Of a DNA stretch of 64,000 nucleotides, positions 8,861-16,276 are shown piece after piece. This stretch comes from UBA822 sp965249775 (GTDB lineage Bacteria > Gemmatimonadota > Gemmatimonadetes > Longimicrobiales > Gaopeijiaceae), in NCBI GenBank assembly GCA_965249775.1, contig OZ252253.1, positions 1,302,001-1,366,000 of the forward strand. Reading direction: 5' to 3'. The stretch's first letter is position 1; each line of letters begins with the position of its first letter. The notes beneath the pieces are model-generated. The model saw only the letters and a program-made list of their open reading frames with translations, did not search any database and was not told the DNA's origin. The translations under genes and the position numbers were made by a program.

Positions 8861-11311
8861 CTACAGGAGGGCGTTCGGATCTCGGTCGATCACTAAGCGG
8901 ACGTCCGTACCACGTGTCCGGAACTCCGATTGAAGTCGCCTTGCAGCGACCCCGAGAGCCTTGACCGACCGGCTCCGAAGGAGCAAGTGCCAGCGCCATC
9001 GGCCATGGAGCCGCTCGATCGGCGAGGGGGCGGGTCCGATCAGATCGACCGGTGCCCCGGAGACCACTTCGGTGTGGAGCCAGCGCGCCGCGGCTTCGGC
9101 GTTGCGGGCAGCCTCTTCGGGTACCGGGCTGCTCACGACCACGTTGACGAGCCGAACCATTGGTGGATACGCCGGGTGACTACGCTCCTTCAGCTCCCGA
9201 GTGGCGAAAGCCACGTAGTCATGCCCGAGTGCGGCTTGGATCGCATAGTGCTCGGGGAGCGCCGTCTGAATCAGCACCTCGCCTCCGAGCTCCCCCCTTC
9301 CCGCTCGACCGGCGACCTGGCTCAACAGTTGAAACGTACGCTCCGTGGCGCGAAAGTCGGGCAAGTGGATTCCAACGTCTGCGTTCACGACACCCACCAA
9401 CGTCACACCCGGGAAATCGAGGCCCTTGGCGATCATCTGGGTGCCGAGCAGGATGTCGACTTCGCCGCGCTCGACTCGGCCGAGGATCTCATGATGCGAC
9501 CATTTCCCCGAAGTGGTGTCCACATCCATGCGTGCCAATCGGGCCTCTGGGAAGGTCTCCGCCACGACCCGTTCGACCTGTTCCGTCCCGAGCCCCCGAA
9601 ACGATAGATCCGTCGACCCACATCTTGGGCAACGCTTCGGTGCCGGCTGCTCGTGGCGGCAGTGGTGGCAGACCAGGCGGCTCTTACCCCGATGATAGGT
9701 CAACGAGATCGAGCAGGCCGGACAAATCTCGACGTCGCCGCATTCGCGGCACTGCACGAAGGCGGAGTACCCTCTCCGGTTCAGCAGGAGGATCGTTTGT
9801 TCACCTCGACGGAGGCGGTCGCGCACGGCCTCGACCAGTTGAGGGGTGAGCACCAAGCCCGCCTCGCTCCGGGCGCCGCTCTTGTCCTTGCTCTTCTTGC
9901 GCTCCTCCCGCAGATCGATCAACCGTACCGGTGGCAACCTCCCTCCGCCGACCCGATCCGGGAGCGAGACGAGCCGGAACTTGCCCCGCTCCACATTGTG
10001 CCAGCTTTCGAGCGCGGGCGTAGCGCTCCCGAGAAGGCACAGCGCCCCTTCCTGGGCACTCCGAACCACGGCCATGTCCCGCGCCTGGTACCGGGGAGAT
10101 TCACTCTGTTTGTAGCTCCCTTCGTGTTCCTCATCCACGACGATCACGCCCAAGTCGGAGACCGGAGCGAAGAGGGCGGAGCGAGCCCCTACCGCGATCC
10201 GACGGCGGCCCGAACGAAGCTGCCTCCAGGCGTCGAACCGCTCCCCCTCCGATAGCGCAGAGTGCAACACCGCTACCTGATCGCCGAAGCGGGCTCGGAA
10301 GCGGGCCACCGTCTGAGGGGTCAGAGAGATCTCCGGCACGAGCACGATTGCACCCCGACCTCGAGACAGCACGTGGCTCAGAACTTCGATGTAGACCAGG
10401 GTCTTTCCCGACCCCGTCACACCGTGCAGGAGAAAGGGTTCTCTGGGGCCGCCGTCAAACGCGGAGGCGAGCGTTCGGATGACCTCCCTTTGCCGGTCCG
10501 TCGGCGTGTGGGTCTGGTCTTCCCCAGTTGGAATGCCTGCGAAGGGATCGCGCTCTACCTCACGGTCCTCCACGAGGGCCAACCCCTTCTCTTCCAGTCC
10601 GCGGATCACGCCGCGACTGAAGCCGGCTTGCCGCGTCATGTGGGCCAACTCCACCGTCCCGCCGGATACGGCGAGCGCCTGGTAGGCGTCCGCCTGGCGC
10701 CGTGCGCGACCCACCAACCCGTTCAGCTCCTCGATATCATCGATCCAACGTGCCACGCTCACCACCCGCTGCGTCTTCACAGGGGGTGGACGAGGCGGGA
10801 GCGTCTCGACACTCACCACCCCCGCCGCGGCCAGGTTGCGTAGCTCCGGCCAGATGGAGCCCATCCGCAGGCCCCGCTTGAGCGCCCCGACCGACTGCCC
10901 CGCTCCGGGGGCGAGCGCTTCGATCAGGCGCGCCTCTCTGGGCAACAGCTTGCCTCGCGGCCTATCGGTGAGGGTGACCACGTCACGCGAAGTGTCACTG
11001 AGCACCGACGGAAGCATGGTCCTGAGCGCGATCCCCAACGACGTGACGTAGTAATCGGCCATCCAGCGAGCCAGGCGCATTTGAGACTCGCTCACCGAGG
11101 GCTCGGCGTCCATCACGGAGAGCACGGTCCTGACGCGCTTGACCCCCTCCTCTCCTCCATGGCCGACGACGAAGCCGATACGCTCTTGTCGTTGGAACGG
11201 AACGAGAACTCGGGTCCCGGATCGGAGAGGGCCACCATCCACGGCGTACGTGAAGGTCTGATCCAGCGGAAGCGGCAGCGCGACACGAACGTAGGAGCGC
11301 AAGCCGCTCAT
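8861..11311 (-). CDS. priA: Primosomal protein N' (replication restart helicase PriA), 816 aa
   Basis: A superfamily 2 3'-5' DNA helicase that reloads the replisome at stalled forks. The order is: N-terminal 3'-DNA-end binding domain (about 1-110), winged helix, helicase lobe 1 with Walker A GVTGSGKT (about 298) and DEEH box (VIVVDEEHEGSYKQ, about 395), zinc-binding insert with CxxC pairs (CRECGDVEICPAC, CHHCRHE, CPRCGS), lobe 2 motifs (GTEQVERV, LLGTQMIAKGLDF, QVAGRAGRG), and the C-terminal domain. Full length. The start at 11311 has GAGAGGG upstream. It is not in an obvious functional operon. Confidence 0.97.
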   Translation of the reverse strand: MSGLRSYVRVALPLPLDQTFTYAVDGGPLRSGTRVLVPFQRQERIGFVVGHGGEEGVKRVRTVLSVMDAEPSVSESQMRLARWMADYYVTSLGIALRTMLPSVLSDTSRDVVTLTDRPRGKLLPREARLIEALAPGAGQSVGALKRGLRMGSIWPELRNLAAAGVVSVETLPPRPPPVKTQRVVSVARWIDDIEELNGLVGRARRQADAYQALAVSGGTVELAHMTRQAGFSRGVIRGLEEKGLALVEDREVERDPFAGIPTGEDQTHTPTDRQREVIRTLASAFDGGPREPFLLHGVTGSGKTLVYIEVLSHVLSRGRGAIVLVPEISLTPQTVARFRARFGDQVAVLHSALSEGERFDAWRQLRSGRRRIAVGARSALFAPVSDLGVIVVDEEHEGSYKQSESPRYQARDMAVVRSAQEGALCLLGSATPALESWHNVERGKFRLVSLPDRVGGGRLPPVRLIDLREERKKSKDKSGARSEAGLVLTPQLVEAVRDRLRRGEQTILLLNRRGYSAFVQCRECGDVEICPACSISLTYHRGKSRLVCHHCRHEQPAPKRCPRCGSTDLSFRGLGTEQVERVVAETFPEARLARMDVDTTSGKWSHHEILGRVERGEVDILLGTQMIAKGLDFPGVTLVGVVNADVGIHLPDFRATERTFQLLSQVAGRAGRGELGGEVLIQTALPEHYAIQAALGHDYVAFATRELKERSHPAYPPMVRLVNVVVSSPVPEEAARNAEAAARWLHTEVVSGAPVDLIGPAPSPIERLHGRWRWHLLLRSRSVKALGVAARRLQSEFRTRGTDVRLVIDRDPNALL

Positions 11312-11358
11312 TCAGCCGCATCCCTCTCGGTGATGACCACGTGCCCCCCAGAACGTTT

Positions 11359-12555
11359 CTAGGTGTCCAGGAGGAGGAGAATCTCGTCCTGTCGCTCCCG
11401 TGGAGTGACCTCCGGACCGTCCTCCCCCCAATGCACGTTGATCTCACTCCGAACGCCGACTTCGCCTGGAATGTAGATGCCTGGCTCCACCGAGAACCCC
11501 ACTCCGCGAACGAGCAGGCGGTCATCCCGAGTCTCGAGGTTGTCCAGATTCGGTCCACTGCCATGAAGCTCGATGTCCATGGAGTGGCCAGTCCGATGCA
11601 CGAAGAAATCACCGAAGTCTCGATCCGCGATGAACGCGCGGCAGACGTCGTCCACCTCGTAGCCGCGTACTTCCCGGCCCTGCTCGTGGCAGGAGCACAG
11701 AAAATCGATGCCGGCCTCGCGCGCCCCGCGAACCGCCTCCCAGATCGTCTGAAGCCGGTCCGGAACCACGCCGGAGAGGATGCCCATCCAGGTCTGGTCG
11801 GCGAACACGCCTCCGTCGGTCGGTTTTCCCCAAAGATCGATCAGCAATACCTCTCCCTCCCCGATGGCATCTCCGGCGTCACGCGGATCGTAATGAGGAT
11901 CCGCGGCGTTCGGCCCGACGGCCACATGTGCATCCGCTCCCACCGGCATCCCTCGTGCCGCCATCTCTTCCCGGATCCATCCACCCAGCTGGCCCTCGAG
12001 CAGCGGCTCGGAGAGTTGGGCATGCTCAGCCGCTCGTGCAAAGGCGTCCATGGCCACCGCCCGTATGGTTTCCGCCGAATCCCGATGCGCCTCCAACTGC
12101 TCCGCCGACCAGACCGAATGGAACGTGGAGACCAGGTTCCCAGAGCTGACGGGGTCCACACCCCCGTCTCGGAGCAACTCCAAGATGCCCGCCGGCACCC
12201 GGTCCAGCGTGGGGACACTCGAACGGGAAGAGATCTCCATGGCCAAGCGCTTGCGACCGCCAATCAACTCCGAGAGCCTGCTCTCCATCTCACGCCACCC
12301 GGCGTAATCGATGATCCCCCACGGCCAGTGTCGCCATGACGAGTGCTCGATGGCATGGATCAGCGTAACGGGATCCCCTTCGGCGGGGATCAGCGTGAAG
12401 GACCGACGTGACGTCCAGCCCAGACCGAGCATGGCGGTCGCGATCGGGTTCTGGCCTCGGAAGTCGAAAAACAACCAACCCTCCATCTCGGCTTCTCGGA
12501 GCGCGGCCTGCACCCGGGCGACTTCATCGCCATTGCTCATGGGCGCGAGGGTCAT
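11359..12555 (-). CDS. M24-family metallopeptidase (Xaa-Pro peptidase-like), 398 aa
   Basis: An N-terminal creatinase-like domain (about 1-160) is followed by a C-terminal pita-bread domain. All five metal ligands are visible: Asp in LIDLWGK, Asp in FADQTWM, His in HRTGHSMDIELHG, Glu in FSVEPGIYI and Glu in RSEINV. Such enzymes cleave Xaa-Pro bonds of peptides in the cytoplasm. Start set at the ATG at 12555, which overlaps the stop of the upstream methyltransferase gene as ATGA; the longer open frame upstream is the shadow of that gene. ATG 12540 is an alternative start. Confidence 0.9.
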   Translation of the reverse strand: MTLAPMSNGDEVARVQAALREAEMEGWLFFDFRGQNPIATAMLGLGWTSRRSFTLIPAEGDPVTLIHAIEHSSWRHWPWGIIDYAGWREMESRLSELIGGRKRLAMEISSRSSVPTLDRVPAGILELLRDGGVDPVSSGNLVSTFHSVWSAEQLEAHRDSAETIRAVAMDAFARAAEHAQLSEPLLEGQLGGWIREEMAARGMPVGADAHVAVGPNAADPHYDPRDAGDAIGEGEVLLIDLWGKPTDGGVFADQTWMGILSGVVPDRLQTIWEAVRGAREAGIDFLCSCHEQGREVRGYEVDDVCRAFIADRDFGDFFVHRTGHSMDIELHGSGPNLDNLETRDDRLLVRGVGFSVEPGIYIPGEVGVRSEINVHWGEDGPEVTPRERQDEILLLLDT

Positions 12556-13508
12556 CGCGTCGGCTCGCCGTCCTCTCCGAAAAGCGGTAGGCCCGTCACC
12601 TGTTCGTCCTCCGGAACATCCTCCTCGGACGCCTCGTCTTCCACCGTAGGTTCGCCAGGCACAGCCTCCGTGGCCGGCTGAACCGGCCCGTGCTTCTGGC
12701 CCAATACGAGATCGAGTCCGAGGACCCGCTCCTGGGTCAGGAGCTTGTGTACCTCCCGCGCCCGGGAGAGAGCTTTCGCGACGCCGACCCATCCCCAGCG
12801 CCGCCGGGCCCTACGGAGGATCCCCAGCTTCTCCCTAAACGTGAACAGCTCACTGAAGTCGGGGAACGGCTTCGTGATCTGCGGCCGAAAAGCCGTCTCT
12901 TCGTCGGACCAATCCTCGGTGTGCAAGCCCTCGATGCCCGCGTCCCTCAAGAGTCTCTTCCACTCGACCACCATGATCGGGCGGCCACCGAGATGTTGAG
13001 AGAGAACTTCGCGACGAACCGGGTCAACGGGCGCCTTCCAAACGGGCTGGACGAGAACCACATTCGCCCCCGGCTTCGCGACCCGCACGATTTCACGGAC
13101 TGCACTTTCCGCGGAAACGCGCGCCGTGAGCCCGAGCTCGGCAATCACGATGTCGAAGATACCATCCCGGAAGGGTAACTCGTCCATCCCTCCCGACTGG
13201 ACATGCACGCGGTCGAGCGTCCCGTTCGCTCGGAGCCGGTCCTCGGCGTTGTCCAGAAGTGCGGGATCGTCTTCAACTCCCGAGCCGTGTGCGTCGTACT
13301 CGCGAACGTAGTGCTCCAGGGTGACCGCTAATCCCGACGGAACAACGAGGACCTCATCGCCCGCCTTCATGCCCGTGAGAAGGGCAATCTGACGGCAAAT
13401 GTCGATACCGCCTGGGGGAAACAGCGGTCGGCGGCTCAGGTGGACCAGGTCGAGCATGGAAGGAGTTTCCATATCGACGCGGGCGCCACCATGGGTATCG
13501 GGGGACAT
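12552..13508 (-). CDS. Class I SAM-dependent methyltransferase, 318 aa
   Basis: A Rossmann-type methyltransferase core lies at about residues 45-165. A degenerate motif I (VLVVPSGLAVTLEHYV) is followed by the acidic loop (GSGVEDDPALLDNA), MDELPFRDGIFDIVIAELG and a post-motif strand (VAKPGANVVLVQPVW). The C-terminal 60 residues are acidic and probably disordered (EDEASEEDVPEDEQ). Substrate unknown. It is coupled to the M24 peptidase downstream. A methyltransferase paired with a peptidase suggests small-molecule or peptide metabolism, but this is weak. Confidence 0.82.
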   Translation of the reverse strand: MSPDTHGGARVDMETPSMLDLVHLSRRPLFPPGGIDICRQIALLTGMKAGDEVLVVPSGLAVTLEHYVREYDAHGSGVEDDPALLDNAEDRLRANGTLDRVHVQSGGMDELPFRDGIFDIVIAELGLTARVSAESAVREIVRVAKPGANVVLVQPVWKAPVDPVRREVLSQHLGGRPIMVVEWKRLLRDAGIEGLHTEDWSDEETAFRPQITKPFPDFSELFTFREKLGILRRARRRWGWVGVAKALSRAREVHKLLTQERVLGLDLVLGQKHGPVQPATEAVPGEPTVEDEASEEDVPEDEQVTGLPLFGEDGEPTR

Positions 13509-13574
13509 GACGGAAGTTAGGCCGGGGTGGGTCGGGGGGCCAATGAGCGTTGGGTACCGCGAGCGGGGTGCTCG

Positions 13575-14096
13575 CTAGAAGACCGGCTCGTCTGCCGACT
13601 CCATCTCCTTCATCGCTTCCCGCAGGCGATCCTCTTCCTCCGTGGAGAGCTCCAGGGCGGCCGTGTCCTCGGGTGGGGAGCCCCGCCGCATGTACCGCAA
13701 GGCGGTCATAACAGCCAGGATCCCAAGCAGGATGGCGCCTGGCGGAACCAGCCAGGCTAACAATCCGGTCCCCGACACCTCGGGATACGCGAGGTACTCT
13801 TCACCGTGATTGGCGAGCACCCAATCGACGAGCTCGTCTGTGGTCCAGCCCTCGCGGGCCATCGCCTGAATACTGTCTCGCAGCGCCCCACCGGTGTCCG
13901 AGCTGCAGACCTGCAGCATTTGACCGGGTCAATACGGCGACTTGATCCGGGCAATCGCCTCGTCGGCCGCGGGATGAGGCTCCAGTGGCCCCGGCAGCGC
14001 ATCGCCCTGACCCTGAGCAACGAGTGGCTGCACCTGGGCCGCTGAGACGATCGCAGCAAAGCACGCAACACTCCGCAATGTTTTGAGCATCTTCAT
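13575..14096 (-). CDS. CcmH-family cytochrome c maturation protein with in-frame UGA at the redox Cys (putative selenoprotein), 173 aa
   Basis: CcmH proteins are membrane-anchored periplasmic thiol oxidoreductases that reduce apocytochrome c for haem attachment. Seen here: a signal peptide (residues 1-27, ending LVAQG), a redox segment, a helical domain (LRDSIQAMAREGWTTDELVD, VLANHGEEYL), one transmembrane helix (LLAWLVPPGAILLGILAV) and an acidic tail. The redox segment reads SPY-UGA-PGQMLQVCSS. Relatives carry SPYCPGxxLxxCxS, so UGA (13931-13929, codon 56) replaces the first Cys, with Cys64 as partner. A SECIS-type hairpin follows at 13917-13902. Read as a stop, the UGA would leave a 55-residue stub and an N-truncated 114-aa frame. 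Start by signal peptide at 14096; ATG 14141 overlaps the previous stop and is the alternative. A nonsense mutation is the competing explanation. Confidence 0.8.
13902..13917 (-). promoter_or_regulatory. SECIS-like hairpin downstream of the CcmH UGA
   Basis: On the minus strand, nucleotides +12 to +27 after the UGA form a perfect 6-bp stem with a GGUC loop (GCUGCA-GGUC-UGCAGC). The loop starts with GG at +18/+19. The upper part UGCA-GGUC-UGCA is the same as the SelB-binding tip of the E. coli fdhF SECIS as I remember it, at nearly the same distance from the UGA. The bulged U of the E. coli element is not present. Expected role: recruits SelB with Sec-tRNA to recode UGA. Confidence 0.72.
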
Positions 14097-14137
14097 GACT
14101 ACACCCGACAACTCAGGTCGATCCCCGTCAGTGCCCG

Positions 14138-14653
14138 TCATCTCACGACAAACCGCCCTTCGGCACGCCGATCGGCTTCCTGAACGCCGACTTGCCCGCG
14201 AGACAATCCCTGGGCAATGGGATTTCTCCCGATCGTAAAGGCGTAAGCCCCCGGTCTGATCGGAGTGAAACTCAACGATATCTTTCCAGGTCGGTCGAAT
14301 TCGATCGCACGAAACACCATGCTTTGCAGATGTATTTCGATGCCATCGTTTACGGTGACCAATCGCAGGTGAGAGTTTTGCAAGAGATCTGGCATTTCCA
14401 ACCGCCAGTCTGTCTCTCCGCTACTGGTCACGTTGAGACGGTAGTATTCGCCTGTTATCAATTCAATCGTGTCCGTCGAAATAACAGGTTTGCCATCTGT
14501 GGTCTCGGAAATCTCCAGAGTGAGATCCGCCGGAGGGAATTGTACGAGACTTCCGCCAACTTGTGCTTCGATGACCGATGGCACGAACAGAAATGCCAGC
14601 ACGCAAGATAGAAATGGCAGCACACAAGATGTTGTCTTGAGCCCATGCATCAT
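14138..14653 (-). CDS. Secreted protein with a possible cupredoxin-like domain, 171 aa
   Basis: A signal peptide (LPFLSCVLAFLFVPSVIEAQ) is followed by about 140 residues dominated by beta strands (IELITGEYYRLNVTSS, HLRLVTVNDGIEIHL, GKISLSFTPIRPGAYAFTIGR). The last stretch resembles the sandwich and C-terminal loop of cupredoxin-like periplasmic domains, but no clear copper ligand set (His, Cys, Met) is visible, so metal binding is doubtful. It lies directly upstream of the Sec-CcmH gene and may share its transcript; a role in periplasmic redox or cytochrome maturation is inference. AGGAG precedes the ATG. Confidence 0.65.
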   Translation of the reverse strand: MMHGLKTTSCVLPFLSCVLAFLFVPSVIEAQVGGSLVQFPPADLTLEISETTDGKPVISTDTIELITGEYYRLNVTSSGETDWRLEMPDLLQNSHLRLVTVNDGIEIHLQSMVFRAIEFDRPGKISLSFTPIRPGAYAFTIGRNPIAQGLSRGQVGVQEADRRAEGRFVVR

Positions 14654-14727
14654 TCAACGCTCGCTCTCCTAGGGTGGTCACGGCGCGAGACTGGACAACC
14701 ATACTGATAGTGGCGGCTCGTTGGGAC

Positions 14728-14753
14728 GGCCACCCCCAATCGCGGAGGTGGCC
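14728..14753 (-). terminator. Hairpin terminator after the HicB-like gene
   Basis: Immediately after the HicB stop codon the minus strand reads GGCCACC...GGTGGCC with a CGATTG-containing loop, a GC-rich stem-loop without a U tract. A near-identical hairpin occurs at 62089-62115. Likely an intrinsic-type terminator or mRNA stabiliser. Confidence 0.45.
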
Positions 14754-15077
14754 TTAATCGGACGCACCCTGGAGGGTTTCGACGATCCAAGTGTTGAGAC
14801 TCTTTCCGGCCGTCGACGCTGCGATCACAACGGAGCGATGCAGCTGCGGGTCCATCCGAAGCCGTAGTTGCCCAGAGAACGGCTTGTCGGGTGTGTCGCC
14901 GCGCTCGTTGCAAACCGCCAGGTAGTGGTCGACGGCGCGGTGCATGGACGACTTGAGCTCCGTAACGGACTCGCCCTCGAAATAGATCTCGTCCCGCAGA
15001 TCGATGACATGGCCTGCCAGCAGCTCCAGCCCGGGATCGTACTCGAACGTCCCGGTATACCCCCTATACTCGATCAT
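14754..15077 (-). CDS. HicB-family antitoxin-like protein, 107 aa
   Basis: The N-terminal partial-RNase-H-like HicB domain is recognisable (MIEYRGYTGTFEYDP, GHVIDLRDEIYFEGESVTEL). The C-terminal half looks like a ribbon-helix-helix/Arc-type DNA-binding module (LRLRMDPQLHRSVVIAA, SLNTWIVETL). HicB proteins neutralise the mRNA-cleaving toxin HicA and repress their own operon. GGGAGGTG precedes the ATG by 6 nt. The toxin gene just upstream (15096-15248) looks shortened, so this may be an orphan antitoxin now acting as a regulator. Confidence 0.85.
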   Translation of the reverse strand: MIEYRGYTGTFEYDPGLELLAGHVIDLRDEIYFEGESVTELKSSMHRAVDHYLAVCNERGDTPDKPFSGQLRLRMDPQLHRSVVIAASTAGKSLNTWIVETLQGASD

Positions 15078-15095
15078 CGGCTACACCTCCCAGAA

Positions 15096-15248
15096 CTACA
15101 GTTTGCCGCATTTCCGCAAATACTCGCGAACTCTCTTCACCAGCCCCCTTCCGCACTCCCTACGTGGGTGGGGCCGGTCCATCGTGAATTTCAGACCATC
15201 CATGGGTTCGGTGTCAAGAAATGGTACCACTCGTCGTTCGGTCGTCAA
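15096..15248 (-). CDS. Short or truncated HicA-like toxin, 50 aa
   Basis: A TTG start at 15248 overlaps the stop of the deacetylase-like gene as TTGA, with GGGAGG a few nt upstream. The 50-aa product ends with DRPHPRRECGRGLVKRVREY-type sequence, matching the C-terminal half of HicA (the PHPR...GLV region). The usual N-terminal strand and GSHH-type catalytic His segment are not evident, so the toxin is probably inactive or very divergent. It lies 18 nt upstream of the HicB-like gene. An internal ATG at 15203 is an alternative start. Confidence 0.5.
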   Translation of the reverse strand: MTTERRVVPFLDTEPMDGLKFTMDRPHPRRECGRGLVKRVREYLRKCGKL

Positions 15249-16276
15249 CTGCCTCCCAGCTCGATCCCCGCCAATGCCCGCAAGACGGCCGCCGCGCCCA
15301 GGCCGGTCCGGGCAGGATCATAGCCACCCTCCAGGGCAGCCACGACGCCCACAGCGCGCGAGCCGTGGTCGCCGGACTCCGTGGCCGCGCCTGCCATGGA
15401 CCCCCGGGCCGCAGCAGCCATCACCTCCAGCGTGAGCGCGTGAAGATCCTCGGGCTCCAGGAGCATCCCTCCCAACGGATCTCCCGCCATGACGTCGAAG
15501 CCCGCCGAAATCAGGATAAAGTCCGGCCGGCAGGTCTCCAGCCCCTGCTCTAGCGCGCGCGAGAATTGCTCCCCGTATTCGGCCACCGAAGTGCCCGCCG
15601 GCAGCGGAACATTGAGTGTCCAGCCCGCTCCATCGCCTACGCCGGTCTCTTCAGCCGCACCGGTGCCCGGGTAATGAGGCGACTGATGCAGCGACAAGTA
15701 GAATACGGTGCCATCGTCGTAGAACGTGTCCTGCGTGCCGTTCCCATGGTGCACGTCCCAGTCCACGATCAGCACACGCTCGGCGCCGCCAGTCGCCTGG
15801 AGCCACCGCGCTGCGACAGCCACGTGGTTGATCAGACAGAAGCCCATGGCACGGTCCGGCGTCGCATGATGTCCTGGAGGGCGCGTCGCCACGAACGCAG
15901 AGGCCAACGTCCCTGATGCAACCTCTCCTACGGCAGTAAGGAGCGCCGCGGTGGACCCGGTAGCGGCGTCCCACGAGGCAGCTGAAACGACCGTATCGGC
16001 GTCCAGGTGTACCCGGGAGCCCTCTTTTCCAGCTTGGTTCACGGCCTCACGAAGGAGCCCTAGGTGGTCCGATGTGTGCACACGAAGGAGGTCATCTTCG
16101 GTCACCTGCCCGGGCTCGACTTGTACGACTTTTTCGTGCAGCGCCAGCAGATCCTGGCCTACGGTGGAGGCCAGGGCCCGGAGCCGGCCCTGGTGCTCCG
16201 GGTGACCCCAACCCGTATCGTGGAGCGGTGCGTCTGGATGAAGGAGAAACCCCACGGGCGGGGCGAAGTCAGTCAC
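15245..16276 (-). CDS. Histone deacetylase-family (acetoin utilisation/acetylpolyamine amidohydrolase-like) hydrolase, 343 aa
   Basis: A complete class II-type deacetylase fold. Family motifs are RPPGHHA (tandem His), AMGFCLINHVAVAA, LIVDWDVHHGNGTQD (zinc Asp and His), HQSPHYPGTG, FILISAGFD (second zinc Asp) and ALEGGYD. In bacteria these enzymes remove acetyl groups from polyamines or other amines, and some may act on acetyl-lysine; the substrate is not fixed by sequence. Start chosen at the GTG at 16276, which overlaps the CarB stop region; the frame upstream is a CarB shadow. Its own stop overlaps the HicA-like start. Confidence 0.92.
   Translation of the reverse strand: MTDFAPPVGFLLHPDAPLHDTGWGHPEHQGRLRALASTVGQDLLALHEKVVQVEPGQVTEDDLLRVHTSDHLGLLREAVNQAGKEGSRVHLDADTVVSAASWDAATGSTAALLTAVGEVASGTLASAFVATRPPGHHATPDRAMGFCLINHVAVAARWLQATGGAERVLIVDWDVHHGNGTQDTFYDDGTVFYLSLHQSPHYPGTGAAEETGVGDGAGWTLNVPLPAGTSVAEYGEQFSRALEQGLETCRPDFILISAGFDVMAGDPLGGMLLEPEDLHALTLEVMAAAARGSMAGAATESGDHGSRAVGVVAALEGGYDPARTGLGAAAVLRALAGIELGGS

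Noticed and set aside
13929..13931. Reading the CcmH TGA as an ordinary stop giving two small genes
   Set aside because: The halves are one domain in one phase, the second would begin within the redox motif, and the SECIS hairpin would be unexplained. Kept as the alternative explanation.
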